Assembly: GCF_002000125.1 (NCBI RefSeq)
Contig: NZ_MLHH01000005.1
Span: 106,264 to 170,263, forward strand
DNA length: 64,000 nt
Direction: 5' to 3'
Source: Rodentibacter heidelbergensis
GTDB taxonomy: Bacteria > Pseudomonadota > Gammaproteobacteria > Enterobacterales > Pasteurellaceae
Shown here: piece by piece, positions 22,857 to 32,038 of the stretch
How the letters are laid out: the number at the start of each line of letters is the position of its first letter
Position numbering within the stretch: the stretch's first letter is position 1
The notes under the pieces: model-generated
What the model was told of the DNA's origin: nothing
What the model saw: only the letters and a program-made list of their open reading frames with translations
Database searches by the model: none
Position numbers and translations under genes: made by a program

Positions 22857-23231
22857 ATGTCTAATGCCAAAATCATTAGTGATTACTTGGATGTCGTGTT
22901 TAACCAAAAGGATGTGGTAAAAGCTGAAGCCTATTGGGCGGGGGATATGATCCAACACAATCCCGCTATGCCGAACGGTTTGGATGTTTTGCGTGGTTTT
23001 ATTCAATCGCCCGATGCACAAGCGATGAGCTATGAACAAGGTATTATCATGGAAGACGGTGATTATGTTATGGTTCATGGTCGTTACAATAACTGGGCAG
23101 GGAAAACGATGTTAGCCGTGGATATTTTCCGTTTGGAAAACGGCAAAGTGGTCGAGCATTGGGATGTGATGCAGGAAGAAGTACCGGCAGAGAAAGCGGT
23201 AAACGGTCATGCCATGTTTCCAGTGAAATAA
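22857..23231 (+). CDS. SnoaL-like / NTF2-fold protein
   Basis: Small cytoplasmic protein of the NTF2/SnoaL-like superfamily, function unknown. The 124-residue product has the family-type opening helix ISDYLDVVFNQKDVVKAEAYW, a YIQHNP-like motif (MIQHNPAMPNG, about residues 31-41) and the C-terminal sheet LAVDIFRLENGKVVEHWDVMQE (about 86-107). A good AGAGG ribosome site precedes it. It is followed at once by a terminator made of an inverted pair of Neisseria-type uptake sequences, which suggests this gene, and perhaps ygiD, came from a Neisseria relative. Confidence 0.85.
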   Translation: MSNAKIISDYLDVVFNQKDVVKAEAYWAGDMIQHNPAMPNGLDVLRGFIQSPDAQAMSYEQGIIMEDGDYVMVHGRYNNWAGKTMLAVDIFRLENGKVVEHWDVMQEEVPAEKAVNGHAMFPVK

Positions 23232-23238
23232 TCTTATC

Positions 23239-23270
23239 GCCGTCTGAACACCATTTCAGACGGCATTTTT
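23239..23270 (+). terminator. Terminator made of an inverted pair of Neisseria DNA uptake sequences
   Basis: GCCGTCTGAA at 23239-23248 and its complement TTCAGACGGC at 23255-23264 form a 10-bp stem with a 6-nt loop, followed by AT and five T. The 10-mer is the Neisseria DNA uptake sequence. The minus-strand copy (23255-23266) is the full 12-mer form, beginning AT. In Neisseria such inverted pairs commonly end genes. I noticed no other copy in the window. Confidence 0.9.
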
Positions 23271-23281
23271 ATCCAATTAAT

Positions 23282-23659
23282 ATGTGGTTTCTTTTTGTTC
23301 TTTGTTTTACAACGATTATTTTTTATCTTATCGGCAAACGTCCTGTTCGTCTCTTAAAACGAGGTAAGCGCTTGCGTTCTGAGTATATCGAAATACAAGA
23401 AAACAGGTTTTATCTTGAAGAAGTAGCTTTCTCTGACTACCATCAGGCACTTCACCATTATTTTTACTTAATCCCTCAATTTTCTAATCGTAGAGATTTA
23501 CTGGAAACCAAATATAATTATTTGGATTGGACCGATACTATTTTGCGTTTTTCCGATTGTACGTTGCAATTAGTGCGGCGTATTGACAAAATTTTATTAA
23601 TCAAAAGTCAAACCCCAATGAACATTAGCGAATTTGAACGTTTGACGAAAGAAATTTAA
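23282..23659 (+). CDS. Hypothetical protein with one N-terminal membrane segment
   Basis: Not recognised. The 125-residue product begins MWFLFVLCFTTIIFYLIGKRP, a probable single membrane anchor with basic residues after it, followed by a charged soluble domain rich in Tyr, Leu and Arg. The ATG at 23282 lies inside the gap after the Neisseria-type terminator; there is no clear ribosome site, which lowers confidence. Longer reading upstream would run through the preceding gene in another frame and the terminator, so it is unlikely. It ends 24 bp before the convergent ung. It could be a small inner-membrane protein or a remnant. Confidence 0.55.
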   Translation: MWFLFVLCFTTIIFYLIGKRPVRLLKRGKRLRSEYIEIQENRFYLEEVAFSDYHQALHHYFYLIPQFSNRRDLLETKYNYLDWTDTILRFSDCTLQLVRRIDKILLIKSQTPMNISEFERLTKEI

Positions 23660-23683
23660 AACTCATTAAAAAACGACCGCACT

Positions 23684-24346
23684 TTAAAGTTGCCAGTCAA
23701 TCTCAGACATACCTTTTTCTCTTAAATATTCATTGGTTTTGGAAAAATGTCGGCATCCGAAAAAACCTCGGTGTGCAGAAAGGGGAGAGGGGTGAGGAGC
23801 AGTGAAAACCGCATGACGGGTGCGATCAATCATACTGCCTTTTTTCTGCGCATGGCTTCCCCAAAGTAAGAAAACCAAATTCTCACGCTGTTCGTTGAGT
23901 GCGGCGATGACACGGTCGGTAAAGGTTTCCCAACCTAAATTAGCATGGGAGTGGGCAAGCCCCCGTTCAACAGTCAAAACCGTATTGAGTAATAACACCC
24001 CTTGTTCTGCCCACTTCACTAAGTAGCCATTAGCGGGAATTTGGAAACCGGGAATATCTTGATTTAATTCTTTATAGATATTCAATAGAGAAGGGGGAAT
24101 AGCCACTTCCGGTTTCACGGAAAAGGCAAGACCATGGGCTTGGTTCGGGCCATGATAAGGATCTTGCCCTAAGATCACGACTTTAACCTCTTCAAATGCG
24201 GTGTATTTGAAAGCATTAAATACCTCTTCTTGCGGAGGATAAATGGTTTTTCCCCTTTGTCTGGCTAGGTGAACTTGTTTTAATGCCTGTTGAAAATAAG
24301 GTTGTTCTTTTTCTTTACCGATCACATCAGTCCAGGTTTTCATCAT
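23684..24346 (-). CDS. ung: Uracil-DNA glycosylase
   Basis: Excises uracil from DNA in base excision repair. The 220-residue product has the catalytic water-activating motif [16 protein letters not shown] (about residues 60-75) and the C-terminal HPSPLSA motif (about 186-192), both hallmarks of family 1. Full length. An uptake signal (23676-23684) touches the stop codon. It is divergent from grcA across a 265-bp regulatory gap, as in H. influenzae. Confidence 0.97.
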   Translation of the reverse strand: MMKTWTDVIGKEKEQPYFQQALKQVHLARQRGKTIYPPQEEVFNAFKYTAFEEVKVVILGQDPYHGPNQAHGLAFSVKPEVAIPPSLLNIYKELNQDIPGFQIPANGYLVKWAEQGVLLLNTVLTVERGLAHSHANLGWETFTDRVIAALNEQRENLVFLLWGSHAQKKGSMIDRTRHAVFTAPHPSPLSAHRGFFGCRHFSKTNEYLREKGMSEIDWQL

Positions 24347-24475
24347 AAATCCCAGTAAGTATTGATTGCCCGCATTATAAATGAAATGTGATAGTCTAGG
24401 TAGGTGAGATTGATTTTAAAATGTCATATTTTTGTTAACAAAAATAGCCTATTTAGTGATGGTTTAATAAATATT

Positions 24476-24489
24476 TTGATTTATATCAA
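24476..24489. promoter_or_regulatory. Distal FNR site of grcA
   Basis: Perfect FNR consensus TTGAT-N4-ATCAA, with TTGAT at 24476-24480 and ATCAA at 24485-24489. It is the upstream one of two FNR-type sites before grcA. E. coli grcA (yfiD) also has a tandem FNR arrangement. Confidence 0.8.
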
Positions 24490-24518
24490 AAATCAAAAAA
24501 TGCTTATAAAAAAATAAC

Positions 24519-24532
24519 TTGTTCTCTATCAA
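24519..24532. promoter_or_regulatory. Proximal FNR site of grcA
   Basis: TTGTT-N4-ATCAA at 24519-24532, one mismatch from the FNR consensus. Its centre is 43 bp from the distal site, about four helical turns. A -10-like TAAAAT lies at about 24561-24566, placing this site near the position expected for activation. Confidence 0.65.
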
Positions 24533-24611
24533 AAGAATTTGAAGTCTTCAAAAATTTTGATAAAATTTGCACAGTTTTTATGATTATACAGAAGCCAATT
24601 AGGAGGCGATT

Positions 24612-24995
24612 ATGATTAAAGGTATTCAAATTACTCAAGCAGCGAATGACAATTTGCTTAACTCATTTTGGTTATTAGACAGCGACACGAACGAAGCTCG
24701 TTGTTTATGTGCAAAAGGCGGTTTCGAGGAAGATCAAGTGGTTGCAGTAAGTGAATTAGGCCAAATCGAATATCGTGAACTACCGGTAAACGTCGCACCA
24801 ACTGTCAAAGTAGAAGGCGGTCAACACTTAAACGTGAACGTATTACGTCGTGAAACCTTAGAAGATGCGGTAAACAACCCGGATAAATATCCACAATTAA
24901 CGATCCGTGTTTCCGGTTATGCAGTGCGTTTTAACTCACTTACTCCGGAACAGCAACGTGATGTGATTACCCGTACTTTCACCGAAAGCTTATAA
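24612..24995 (+). CDS. grcA: Autonomous glycyl radical cofactor
   Basis: Spare glycyl-radical domain that restores activity to pyruvate formate-lyase whose own radical region has been cut by oxygen. The 127-residue product ends with the glycyl radical segment [20 protein letters not shown], where the Gly of SGYAVRF (residue 102) is the expected radical site. It is 127 residues like E. coli YfiD. A strong AGGAGG ribosome site precedes it. Two FNR-type sites upstream predict anaerobic induction, and an intrinsic terminator follows, so it is monocistronic. Confidence 0.97.
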   Translation: MIKGIQITQAANDNLLNSFWLLDSDTNEARCLCAKGGFEEDQVVAVSELGQIEYRELPVNVAPTVKVEGGQHLNVNVLRRETLEDAVNNPDKYPQLTIRVSGYAVRFNSLTPEQQRDVITRTFTESL

Positions 24996-25013
24996 TCTCA
25001 AATTGAATAAGAG

Positions 25014-25043
25014 AAACCCCGATGTTATCGGGGTTTTGTTTTT
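25014..25043 (+). terminator. Intrinsic terminator after grcA
   Basis: Stem AACCCCGA/TCGGGGTT with a short loop, followed by TTGTTTTT. It begins 19 bp after the grcA stop codon. Confidence 0.88.
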
Positions 25044-25157
25044 CTAAAACTCAGAAAAAATCTACCGCACTTTCCTTTCTTTCCTAGCGATTTTTATGCT
25101 TTTCGGGTAAAATCCGCCAGTTAAATTTAATGATTTTTTGAGAAAACCAACATTTTT

Positions 25158-26954
25158 ATGAAGAATATTCGTAACTTTTCTATTATTGCCCATATCGACC
25201 ATGGTAAATCCACCCTTTCCGACCGTTTAATTCAAACCTGTGGCGGGCTTTCCGATCGTGAAATGGAAGCACAAGTCTTGGATTCGATGGATCTTGAACG
25301 TGAGCGTGGCATTACGATTAAAGCCCAAAGCGTAACCTTAAATTACAAAGCTAAAAATGGCGAAACCTATCAATTAAACTTTATTGATACACCGGGACAT
25401 GTGGATTTTTCCTATGAAGTATCACGTTCTTTAGCCGCCTGTGAAGGGGCATTGTTGGTGGTGGATGCCGGTCAAGGGGTAGAAGCGCAAACCCTTGCCA
25501 ACTGTTACACTGCCATTGAAATGGATCTCGAAGTGGTGCCGATTTTAAACAAAATCGACCTGCCGGCAGCAGATCCTGAACGTGTAGCGGAAGAAATTGA
25601 AGATATTGTAGGCATTGATGCCATGGAAGCGGTGCGTTGCTCGGCAAAAACCGGACAAGGCATTGAAGATGTATTAGAAGAAATTGTGGCAAAGATTCCT
25701 GCCCCTGAAGGCGATCCTGAGGCACCATTACAAGCCTTAATCATTGATTCTTGGTTCGATAATTATTTGGGCGTGGTTTCCCTTGTGCGGATTAAAAACG
25801 GCACACTACGCAAAGGCGATAAAATTAAAGTGATGTCCACCGGGCAGGCTTATAACGTAGATCGCCTTGGTATTTTCACACCGAAACAAGTGGATACCAC
25901 GGTATTGAACTGTGGCGAAGTAGGCTGGTTGGTTTGTGCCATTAAAGATATTTTAGGGGCACCGGTGGGGGATACTTTAACTCATCAACATCATCCGGCA
26001 ACGGAGGTTTTACCGGGCTTTAAGAAAGTCAAACCACAAGTTTATGCGGGGTTATTCCCTGTCAGCTCGGATGATTATGAAGCCTTTCGTGATGCGCTTG
26101 GTAAATTAAGCCTCAATGATGCTTCATTATTCTATGAGCCGGAAAATTCAACGGCACTGGGTTTTGGTTTCCGTTGTGGTTTCTTGGGGCTACTTCATAT
26201 GGAGATCATTCAAGAACGTTTAGAGCGGGAATACGATTTAGATCTGATCACCACCGCACCGACGGTAATTTATGAAGTAGAGATGACAAATGGCGAAGTG
26301 GTTTATGTGGATAGCCCCTCTAAGTTGCCGCCACTGAATAATATTTCTGAAATTCGTGAACCCATTGCAGAATGTAATATGTTGGTGCCACAAGAATATT
26401 TAGGCAACGTAATTACGCTTTGTGTGGAAAAGCGTGGGGTACAAACCAATATGGTGTATCACGGCAATCAAATTGCGCTGACCTACGAAATTCCAATGGG
26501 GGAAGTGGTGTTGGATTTCTTCGATCGCTTAAAATCCACCTCACGGGGTTATGCGTCCTTAGATTACGGCTTCAAACGTTTCCAAGCGGCAGATATGGTG
26601 CGTGTGGATATTATGATTAACGGTGAGCGTGTAGATGCTCTTGCGTTAATTGTGCATAAAGATAACGCTCAGTATCGTGGACGTGAATTAGTGGAAAAAA
26701 TGCGTGAATTGATCCCTCGTCAGCAGTTTGATATTGCGATTCAAGCGGCAATTGGTAACCACATTATTGCCCGTTCAACGGTGAAACAATTGCGTAAAAA
26801 CGTGTTGGCAAAATGCTATGGTGGTGATGTGAGCCGTAAGAAAAAACTTTTACAGAAACAAAAAGAAGGTAAGAAACGAATGAAATCTTTAGGGAATGTA
26901 GAAGTGCCGCAAGAAGCGTTTCTTGCTATTTTACATGTGGGTAAGGATAAATAA
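25158..26954 (+). CDS. lepA: Elongation factor 4 (LepA)
   Basis: Ribosome-bound GTPase related to EF-G. The 598-residue product has the G1 motif [14 protein letters not shown] (residues 11-24), the switch II DTPGH motif (about residues 77-81), NKID (about 131-134), and the LepA-specific C-terminal domain ending [20 protein letters not shown]. Same length as in E. coli. lepB starts 8 bp later, the classical lepA-lepB pair, and the order lepA-lepB-rnc-era is kept. Confidence 0.98.
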   Translation: MKNIRNFSIIAHIDHGKSTLSDRLIQTCGGLSDREMEAQVLDSMDLERERGITIKAQSVTLNYKAKNGETYQLNFIDTPGHVDFSYEVSRSLAACEGALLVVDAGQGVEAQTLANCYTAIEMDLEVVPILNKIDLPAADPERVAEEIEDIVGIDAMEAVRCSAKTGQGIEDVLEEIVAKIPAPEGDPEAPLQALIIDSWFDNYLGVVSLVRIKNGTLRKGDKIKVMSTGQAYNVDRLGIFTPKQVDTTVLNCGEVGWLVCAIKDILGAPVGDTLTHQHHPATEVLPGFKKVKPQVYAGLFPVSSDDYEAFRDALGKLSLNDASLFYEPENSTALGFGFRCGFLGLLHMEIIQERLEREYDLDLITTAPTVIYEVEMTNGEVVYVDSPSKLPPLNNISEIREPIAECNMLVPQEYLGNVITLCVEKRGVQTNMVYHGNQIALTYEIPMGEVVLDFFDRLKSTSRGYASLDYGFKRFQAADMVRVDIMINGERVDALALIVHKDNAQYRGRELVEKMRELIPRQQFDIAIQAAIGNHIIARSTVKQLRKNVLAKCYGGDVSRKKKLLQKQKEGKKRMKSLGNVEVPQEAFLAILHVGKDK

Positions 26955-26962
26955 GGAACAAT

Positions 26963-28012
26963 ATGTCTAATTTATTTTTTGTGATTTTTTTAGCGGTAGG
27001 ATTTGGTATTTGGAAAGCGTTGGATTATTTCCAATTGCCTAATACATTTAGCATTTTATTGCTGATTTTGACCGCACTTTCGGGTGTGTTATGGTGTTAT
27101 CACCGTTTTGTTGTCGCCCCTAAGCGTCAGCGTCAAATCGCCCGAATGGAGCAACGTTCCGGTCAAGCGCTCAGCGATGAAGAAAAAGCAAAAATCGAAC
27201 CCATTTCGGAAGGTTCAGAATTTTTATCTTCTTTATTTCCGGTATTAGCGGTGGTTTTCCTGGTGCGTTCTTTTTTGTTTGAACCTTTCCAAATTCCTTC
27301 CGGTTCAATGGAATCCACATTGCGTGTCGGGGATTTTCTCGTTGTCAATAAATATGCCTATGGGGTTAAAGATCCGATTTTCCAAAATACGATCATTGAA
27401 GGGGAAAAACCGCAACGTGGTGATGTCATCGTTTTTAAAGCACCGGAACAGGCTTTACTTCGTACAGGGCTTGGTGCAACCCGAGCCGCTTATGCGGAAA
27501 ATTTAGCCTTAAGTTCAAAAGAGAATATGTCTGCGGTGGATTATATTAAACGTATTGTCGGGCAAGGTGGCGATCGTGTGATTTTCGATATGGATCAAAA
27601 AACCTTGAAAATTGTGTACGGTAAAGAAGGGAAACCTTGTGAAATAAACTGTGAAAGCAAAACCTTTGAATATCACCAAAATCCTACCAATCCGGCATTT
27701 CCAAATGAATTGGAATTGACCGAGCAAGGCGATGTGGTACATAAGGTGTTAATCAGCCCTTATCGCCGTTATTCCGGTCCGGAATTTTTCCCACAAGAAG
27801 GCAACCCTACAGCGGAATGGGTTGTGCCGGAAGGGCAATATTTTGTTATGGGGGATAACCGTGATCACAGTGATGACAGCCGTTTTTGGGGATTTGTACC
27901 GGAAAAAAATATCGTGGGGAAAGCCACTTACATTTGGATGAGCTTAGAAAAAGAACCGAATGAATGGCCGACAGGCTTGCGTTTCGAACGTTTCTTTACG
28001 GCAATTAAATAA
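26963..28012 (+). CDS. lepB: Signal peptidase I
   Basis: Inner-membrane serine protease that removes signal peptides from exported proteins. The 349-residue product has two N-terminal membrane segments (about residues 3-21 and 29-50), a third hydrophobic stretch at about 87-104, the catalytic Ser motif [11 protein letters not shown] (about 111-121), the catalytic Lys motif [11 protein letters not shown] (about residue 195) and [12 protein letters not shown] near residue 296. An uptake signal sits at 27071-27079. It is followed by rnc after 1 bp. Confidence 0.97.
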   Translation: MSNLFFVIFLAVGFGIWKALDYFQLPNTFSILLLILTALSGVLWCYHRFVVAPKRQRQIARMEQRSGQALSDEEKAKIEPISEGSEFLSSLFPVLAVVFLVRSFLFEPFQIPSGSMESTLRVGDFLVVNKYAYGVKDPIFQNTIIEGEKPQRGDVIVFKAPEQALLRTGLGATRAAYAENLALSSKENMSAVDYIKRIVGQGGDRVIFDMDQKTLKIVYGKEGKPCEINCESKTFEYHQNPTNPAFPNELELTEQGDVVHKVLISPYRRYSGPEFFPQEGNPTAEWVVPEGQYFVMGDNRDHSDDSRFWGFVPEKNIVGKATYIWMSLEKEPNEWPTGLRFERFFTAIK

Positions 28013-28013
28013 G

Positions 28014-28697
28014 ATGAATCATTTAGCGAGATTAGAGCAAAAAATCGGGTATCAATTTAAGGATATTTCGCTTTTAAAATTGGCGCTCACCCATCGTAGT
28101 GCCGCTACAAAACACAATGAACGCTTAGAGTTTCTTGGCGATGCTATCCTCAATTTCACTATTGCGGAGGCGTTGTATCATCAATTCCCCCATTGTAACG
28201 AAGGCGAACTAAGCCGTATGCGGGCAACCTTGGTAAGAGAAAAAACGCTCGCGATGTTAGCCCGTCAGTTTGAACTGGGGGAATATCTTTCTCTTGGTTC
28301 CGGTGAGTTGAAAAGCGGTGGTTTTCGTCGTGAATCTATTCTTGCAGACTGCGTGGAGGCGATTATTGGGGCGATGTCGTTGGATCAGGGCATTATTCTC
28401 ACCACCCAAGTGGTTCGAACTTGGTATCAAAGGTTGTTAGCCGAAATCAAACCCGGCGATAATCAAAAAGATGCCAAAACCCGCCTGCAGGAGTATTTAC
28501 AAAGTAAAGGGCTGGCATTGCCAAGCTATGAGGTGATTAACATTCAAGGGGAACCTCATTGCCAGACTTTCACTGTGGAATGTAAAGTGAAAAATATCGA
28601 TAAAATTGACCGCACTTTTGTGGCGAAAGGCTCAAGCCGCCGTAAAGCAGAACAGGCGGCAGCAGAACAAGTATTAAAAGAATTGGATATCAAATGA
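28014..28697 (+). CDS. rnc: Ribonuclease III
   Basis: Double-strand-specific endoribonuclease that processes rRNA precursors and structured mRNAs. The 227-residue product starts [15 protein letters not shown], carries the signature [11 protein letters not shown] (about residues 37-47), the later acidic motif DCVEAIIGA (about 115-123) and a C-terminal double-stranded RNA-binding domain with [16 protein letters not shown] (about 205-220). An upstream in-frame ATG at 27960 lies inside lepB and would add 18 unlikely residues. The stop overlaps the era start as ATGA. Confidence 0.97.
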   Translation: MNHLARLEQKIGYQFKDISLLKLALTHRSAATKHNERLEFLGDAILNFTIAEALYHQFPHCNEGELSRMRATLVREKTLAMLARQFELGEYLSLGSGELKSGGFRRESILADCVEAIIGAMSLDQGIILTTQVVRTWYQRLLAEIKPGDNQKDAKTRLQEYLQSKGLALPSYEVINIQGEPHCQTFTVECKVKNIDKIDRTFVAKGSSRRKAEQAAAEQVLKELDIK

Positions 28698-29602
28698 CAG
28701 CACAATTTGACAAAACCTATTGCGGTTTTATTGCCATTGTAGGCCGCCCGAATGTTGGGAAATCCACGCTCTTAAATAAAATTTTAGGGCAAAAAATCTC
28801 AATTACATCACGCAAAGCGCAAACCACCCGCCACCGCATTGTGGGGATCAAAACCGAAGGGGCTTACCAAGAAATTTATGTGGATACCCCGGGCTTGCAC
28901 ATTGAAGAAAAACGTGCCATTAACCGTTTAATGAACCGAGCAGCAAGCAGTGCGATTGGCGATGTGGATCTCATCATTTTTGTGGTGGACGGAACCCATT
29001 GGAATGCCGATGATGAAATGGTGTTAAACAAACTTCGCAATGCGAAAGCCCCGGTGGTATTGGCAATTAACAAAGTGGACAACATCAAAAATAAAGATGA
29101 TTTATTGCCCTTTATCACCGAATTAAGCGAAAAATTTGATTTCGCCCATATTGTGCCGATTTCCGCCCAACGGGGAAATAATGTTCACCAATTGGAAAAA
29201 ATTGTACGTTCAGCTTTGCGTGAAGGCGTACATCATTTTCCTGAAGATTATGTAACGGATCGTTCACAGCGTTTTATGGCTTCGGAGATTATCCGTGAGA
29301 AATTGATGCGTTTTACCGGTGAGGAATTGCCTTATTCGGTTACCGTAGAAATTGAACAATTTAAAGTCAATGAACGTGGCACTTATGAAATTAACGGATT
29401 GATTTTGGTGGAACGTGAAGGTCAAAAGAAAATGGTGATTGGTACACAAGGGCAAAAAATCAAAAGGATCGGTATGGAAGCCCGTGCAGATATGGAGCGT
29501 TTATTTGATAACAAAGTGCATCTTGAATTATGGGTGAAAGTGAAATCCGGTTGGGCAGATGATGAACGTGCATTACGCAGTTTAGGCTATATGGATGAAT
29601 AA
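28694..29602 (+). CDS. era: GTPase Era
   Basis: Essential GTPase that binds 16S rRNA and acts in 30S subunit assembly. The 302-residue product has the P-loop [14 protein letters not shown] (residues 16-29), DTPG (about 62-65), NKVD (about 123-126) and a C-terminal KH domain with [18 protein letters not shown] (about 248-265). Translation is probably coupled to rnc through the ATGA overlap. A REP-like inverted element lies 85 bp downstream. Confidence 0.98.
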   Translation: MTAQFDKTYCGFIAIVGRPNVGKSTLLNKILGQKISITSRKAQTTRHRIVGIKTEGAYQEIYVDTPGLHIEEKRAINRLMNRAASSAIGDVDLIIFVVDGTHWNADDEMVLNKLRNAKAPVVLAINKVDNIKNKDDLLPFITELSEKFDFAHIVPISAQRGNNVHQLEKIVRSALREGVHHFPEDYVTDRSQRFMASEIIREKLMRFTGEELPYSVTVEIEQFKVNERGTYEINGLILVEREGQKKMVIGTQGQKIKRIGMEARADMERLFDNKVHLELWVKVKSGWADDERALRSLGYMDE

Positions 29603-29687
29603 AAGAGCGGTTGTTTTTCCGTAAGTTTTATGAGGTAGAAAGCCGGTATTATATCGCAGTGACTGAAATATGATTTAGGCGTTATTT

Positions 29688-29769
29688 GTAGGGACACACT
29701 GCGTGTGTCCGTTATAAAATCAAATTATTTCAATAGGTTAAAATTCGGACACACGCAGTGTGTCCCTAC
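29688..29769. repeat. REP doublet (REPIN-like element)
   Basis: Two 24-bp arms that are exact inverted copies (29688-29711 and 29746-29769). Each arm begins with GTAG at its outer end followed by a hairpin, GGACACAC-TGC-GTGTGTCC. GTAG followed by a palindrome is the hallmark of REP elements mobilised by RAYT transposases, and a head-to-head pair is a REPIN. The 34-bp spacer is AT-rich. The right arm supplies the TAG stop codon of the neighbouring flavoprotein gene. It may also terminate transcription between era and that convergent gene. Confidence 0.75.
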
Positions 29770-30974
29770 ATTTTTTCCCTTATTCCTAGCGCACAAGCAT
29801 AAGCCGAACTCCATGCCCACTGAAAATTATAACCGCCAAGCCAGCCGGTTACATCTAATACTTCACCAATAAAATATAAGCCTTGTACTTGTTGGCTTTC
29901 CATGGTTTTGGAAGAAAGATAGCGGGTATCGACACCGCCCAAGGTGACTTCTGCGGTGCGATAGCCCTCTGTACCATTGGGGGTAAATTGCCAGTGGTGA
30001 ATTAAATCCGCCAAATTTTTTAACCGCACTTTGCTGAGATTGGCGATGTTTTCATCTTCAATGAGCTTTTGTTCCCACCATAGTTCGACTAATTTTTTCG
30101 GTAACAAGCGGCTGAGTAGGGTTTTTAGCATCAGTTTTGGGGTGCGCTGTTTGATGTGTTGGATTTCTTCTTCAATATTGTGTGTCGGCAGTAAATCAAT
30201 TTCCACGCTTTCATTAGGCTGCCAATAATTCGAAATTTGCAATACAGCAGGGCCGGAAATTCCCCGATGAGTGAAAAGCAACTGATTATGAAAGGATTTT
30301 CCGCAATTTGCCATTACCGTAACCGGTAGGCTAATGCCTGAAAGTGCGGTCAAAAATTTATCGGTTTCTCGATAAGTAAAAGGCACAAGGCTAGCCCGAG
30401 GGGGAACTACCGGAATATTAAATTGTTCAGCGATTTGATAACCGAAAGGCGTGACACCAAGCCCCGGCATGGAAAGCCCACCGGTGGCAATGACCAAGTT
30501 TTTACATTGCCATTGTATCGCATTGGCAGTGACCTTAAATCGCACCTTTTCATCATGTTCAACCCGTTCAACCTGCGATATTTCACTGCGTAGATGAAGA
30601 TTGACTTGATATTTTTCACATTCTGTCGCCAACATCCCAACGATTTTATCTGCCCCTTCATCACAAAAAAGTTGTCCGAGTTCTTTTTCGTGATAGGCAA
30701 TGCCGTATTCCGCCACGAGCGAAATGAAATCCCAGTTGGTATAACGGGCGAGGGCGGATTTGACAAAATGTGGGTTTTGCGAGAGATAGTGGTTGGGTGT
30801 CACATCAAGGTTGGTAAAATTACAAAAACCACCGCCGGACATTAAGATTTTTCGTCCGATTTTTTTACCTTTATCTAAAATGGTAACCTCTTTTTCCTGT
30901 TTGCCTAATTGTGCGGCACAAAATAAACCGGCAGCCCCGGCCCCGATAATCAGGGTTTCGGAATAATGTTTCAC
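29766..30974 (-). CDS. FAD-dependent oxidoreductase of the HI0933/YhiN family
   Basis: Flavoprotein of unknown substrate, member of the HI0933-like (BaiN/YhiN) family. The 402-residue product has an N-terminal FAD-binding Rossmann motif, IIGAGAAGLFCAAQLG (residues 9-24), the family motif GRKILMSGGGFCNFTN (about 40-55), and a C-terminal FAD-contact segment LDVTGWLGGYNFQWAWSSA (about 376-394). The start is GTG, overlapping the preceding CcmH-fusion stop as GTGA, so it is probably translated with the nrf maturation genes. Its stop codon falls within the right arm of the REP element. A link to nitrite reductase assembly is only suggested by position. Confidence 0.88.
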   Translation of the reverse strand: MKHYSETLIIGAGAAGLFCAAQLGKQEKEVTILDKGKKIGRKILMSGGGFCNFTNLDVTPNHYLSQNPHFVKSALARYTNWDFISLVAEYGIAYHEKELGQLFCDEGADKIVGMLATECEKYQVNLHLRSEISQVERVEHDEKVRFKVTANAIQWQCKNLVIATGGLSMPGLGVTPFGYQIAEQFNIPVVPPRASLVPFTYRETDKFLTALSGISLPVTVMANCGKSFHNQLLFTHRGISGPAVLQISNYWQPNESVEIDLLPTHNIEEEIQHIKQRTPKLMLKTLLSRLLPKKLVELWWEQKLIEDENIANLSKVRLKNLADLIHHWQFTPNGTEGYRTAEVTLGGVDTRYLSSKTMESQQVQGLYFIGEVLDVTGWLGGYNFQWAWSSAYACALGIREKM

Positions 30975-32038
30975 TGGGCTTGCCCTCGGTCTAAAAACTC
31001 CAACATTTTCATTCGTTGAATGACCATTCGGCGATCTACGGCGGCATTGCCGGTATCTAACAATTGCTGTAAATAATCTTTTGCTTGCGTATAGTTGCGT
31101 GCTTCAAGGGAAAGGGTAGCGAGCAAAGAAAGACTGGCAATTTCTTTGGGGTTTTGAGTGAGGGCTTGGCTTAAAAGTTGCTGTGCTTCAGGCGTTATCT
31201 GTTGCCCTGCTTGATAATAAAGTGCGGTCGCTTTTAAGCCTAAAATATTGGGTTGACTGCCCGATAATTTTTCCGCATTGGCATAGGCGATGAGGGCGTG
31301 ATCAAATTCATTATTTTGCACATAAGCCTCACCCAGTTGAATCCAATCCTCGGTATTATTCGGATCAGCCCGCAATTTATCTTGAATTTTGCCGATAACA
31401 TCTTCTTTTTTGTGAAAATCGGCCATTTCAATTTGCTTGTTATGCTGAGCAATCATCGCTTGCTCGCCCTCTTGTAGGCGTGAAAAACGATCGAGGGATA
31501 AATAATAGCCAAGGGGAATAGCAACGAGTAACGCCAAAATACTGAGGGTGATTTTTCCACTAGACTTTTGGGTGGCAAGCGTAGTGGGTTCGTTTTGTTC
31601 AACCGCTTTTAATGTCGAATTTAATGGAGAAGAGGATGAATGCTCTTTGAGCTGCGCTGTTTTTTGCTGAGAAGACCAAATCAACCCTGCTGCGAGCAGG
31701 AATAATCCAATGGGTAATAACCATAATAATGCCGTATTCCATTGAAAAGGGGGCTTATAATTGACAAAATCGCCGAAACGAGCCGTCATCGTATCAATAA
31801 TTTGCTGATTGGTTTTTCCTTCGTTGACCATGTTATACACTTCAATACGCAGATCGTAGGCGATAGGGGAATTGGATTCCACCAAGTTTTGATTTTGACA
31901 TTGCGGGCAACGTAGCGATTTCGCTAGCTCTACTGCACGGGTGCGGTCTGCCGAGCTTTTGAATTGATAAGTATCCACCATTTCGGCTTGGGTAAACAAG
32001 CTAAAGCAGAATAAAAGTGCGGTTAAAAAGATTTTCAT
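30971..32038 (-). CDS. nrfF: CcmH/NrfF-type haem lyase subunit fused to a TPR domain
   Basis: Cytochrome c maturation protein thought to present reduced apocytochrome for haem attachment. The 355-residue product has a cleavable signal peptide (about residues 1-18), a periplasmic CcmH domain with the redox motif [13 protein letters not shown] (about 43-55), membrane segments at about 104-121 and 165-182, and a C-terminal TPR domain (about 210-345) resembling NrfG/CcmI. E. coli encodes these parts as separate NrfF and NrfG. The fusion, and its place after nrfABCD, suggest it serves the special CXXCK haem site of NrfA. It overlaps the thioredoxin-like gene by 4 bp. Confidence 0.88.
   Translation of the reverse strand: MKIFLTALLFCFSLFTQAEMVDTYQFKSSADRTRAVELAKSLRCPQCQNQNLVESNSPIAYDLRIEVYNMVNEGKTNQQIIDTMTARFGDFVNYKPPFQWNTALLWLLPIGLFLLAAGLIWSSQQKTAQLKEHSSSSPLNSTLKAVEQNEPTTLATQKSSGKITLSILALLVAIPLGYYLSLDRFSRLQEGEQAMIAQHNKQIEMADFHKKEDVIGKIQDKLRADPNNTEDWIQLGEAYVQNNEFDHALIAYANAEKLSGSQPNILGLKATALYYQAGQQITPEAQQLLSQALTQNPKEIASLSLLATLSLEARNYTQAKDYLQQLLDTGNAAVDRRMVIQRMKMLEFLDRGQAQ

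Noticed and set aside
23159..23659. A 166-codon reading of the orphan membrane protein starting inside the SnoaL-like gene
   Set aside because: The first 41 codons run out of frame through the preceding gene and the Neisseria-type terminator. The ATG at 23282 starts exactly at the hydrophobic anchor.
29688..29769. CRISPR repeat or transposon ends
   Set aside because: Only two copies in inverted orientation with a 34-bp spacer, no array and no transposase; the GTAG hairpin structure fits a REP doublet better.
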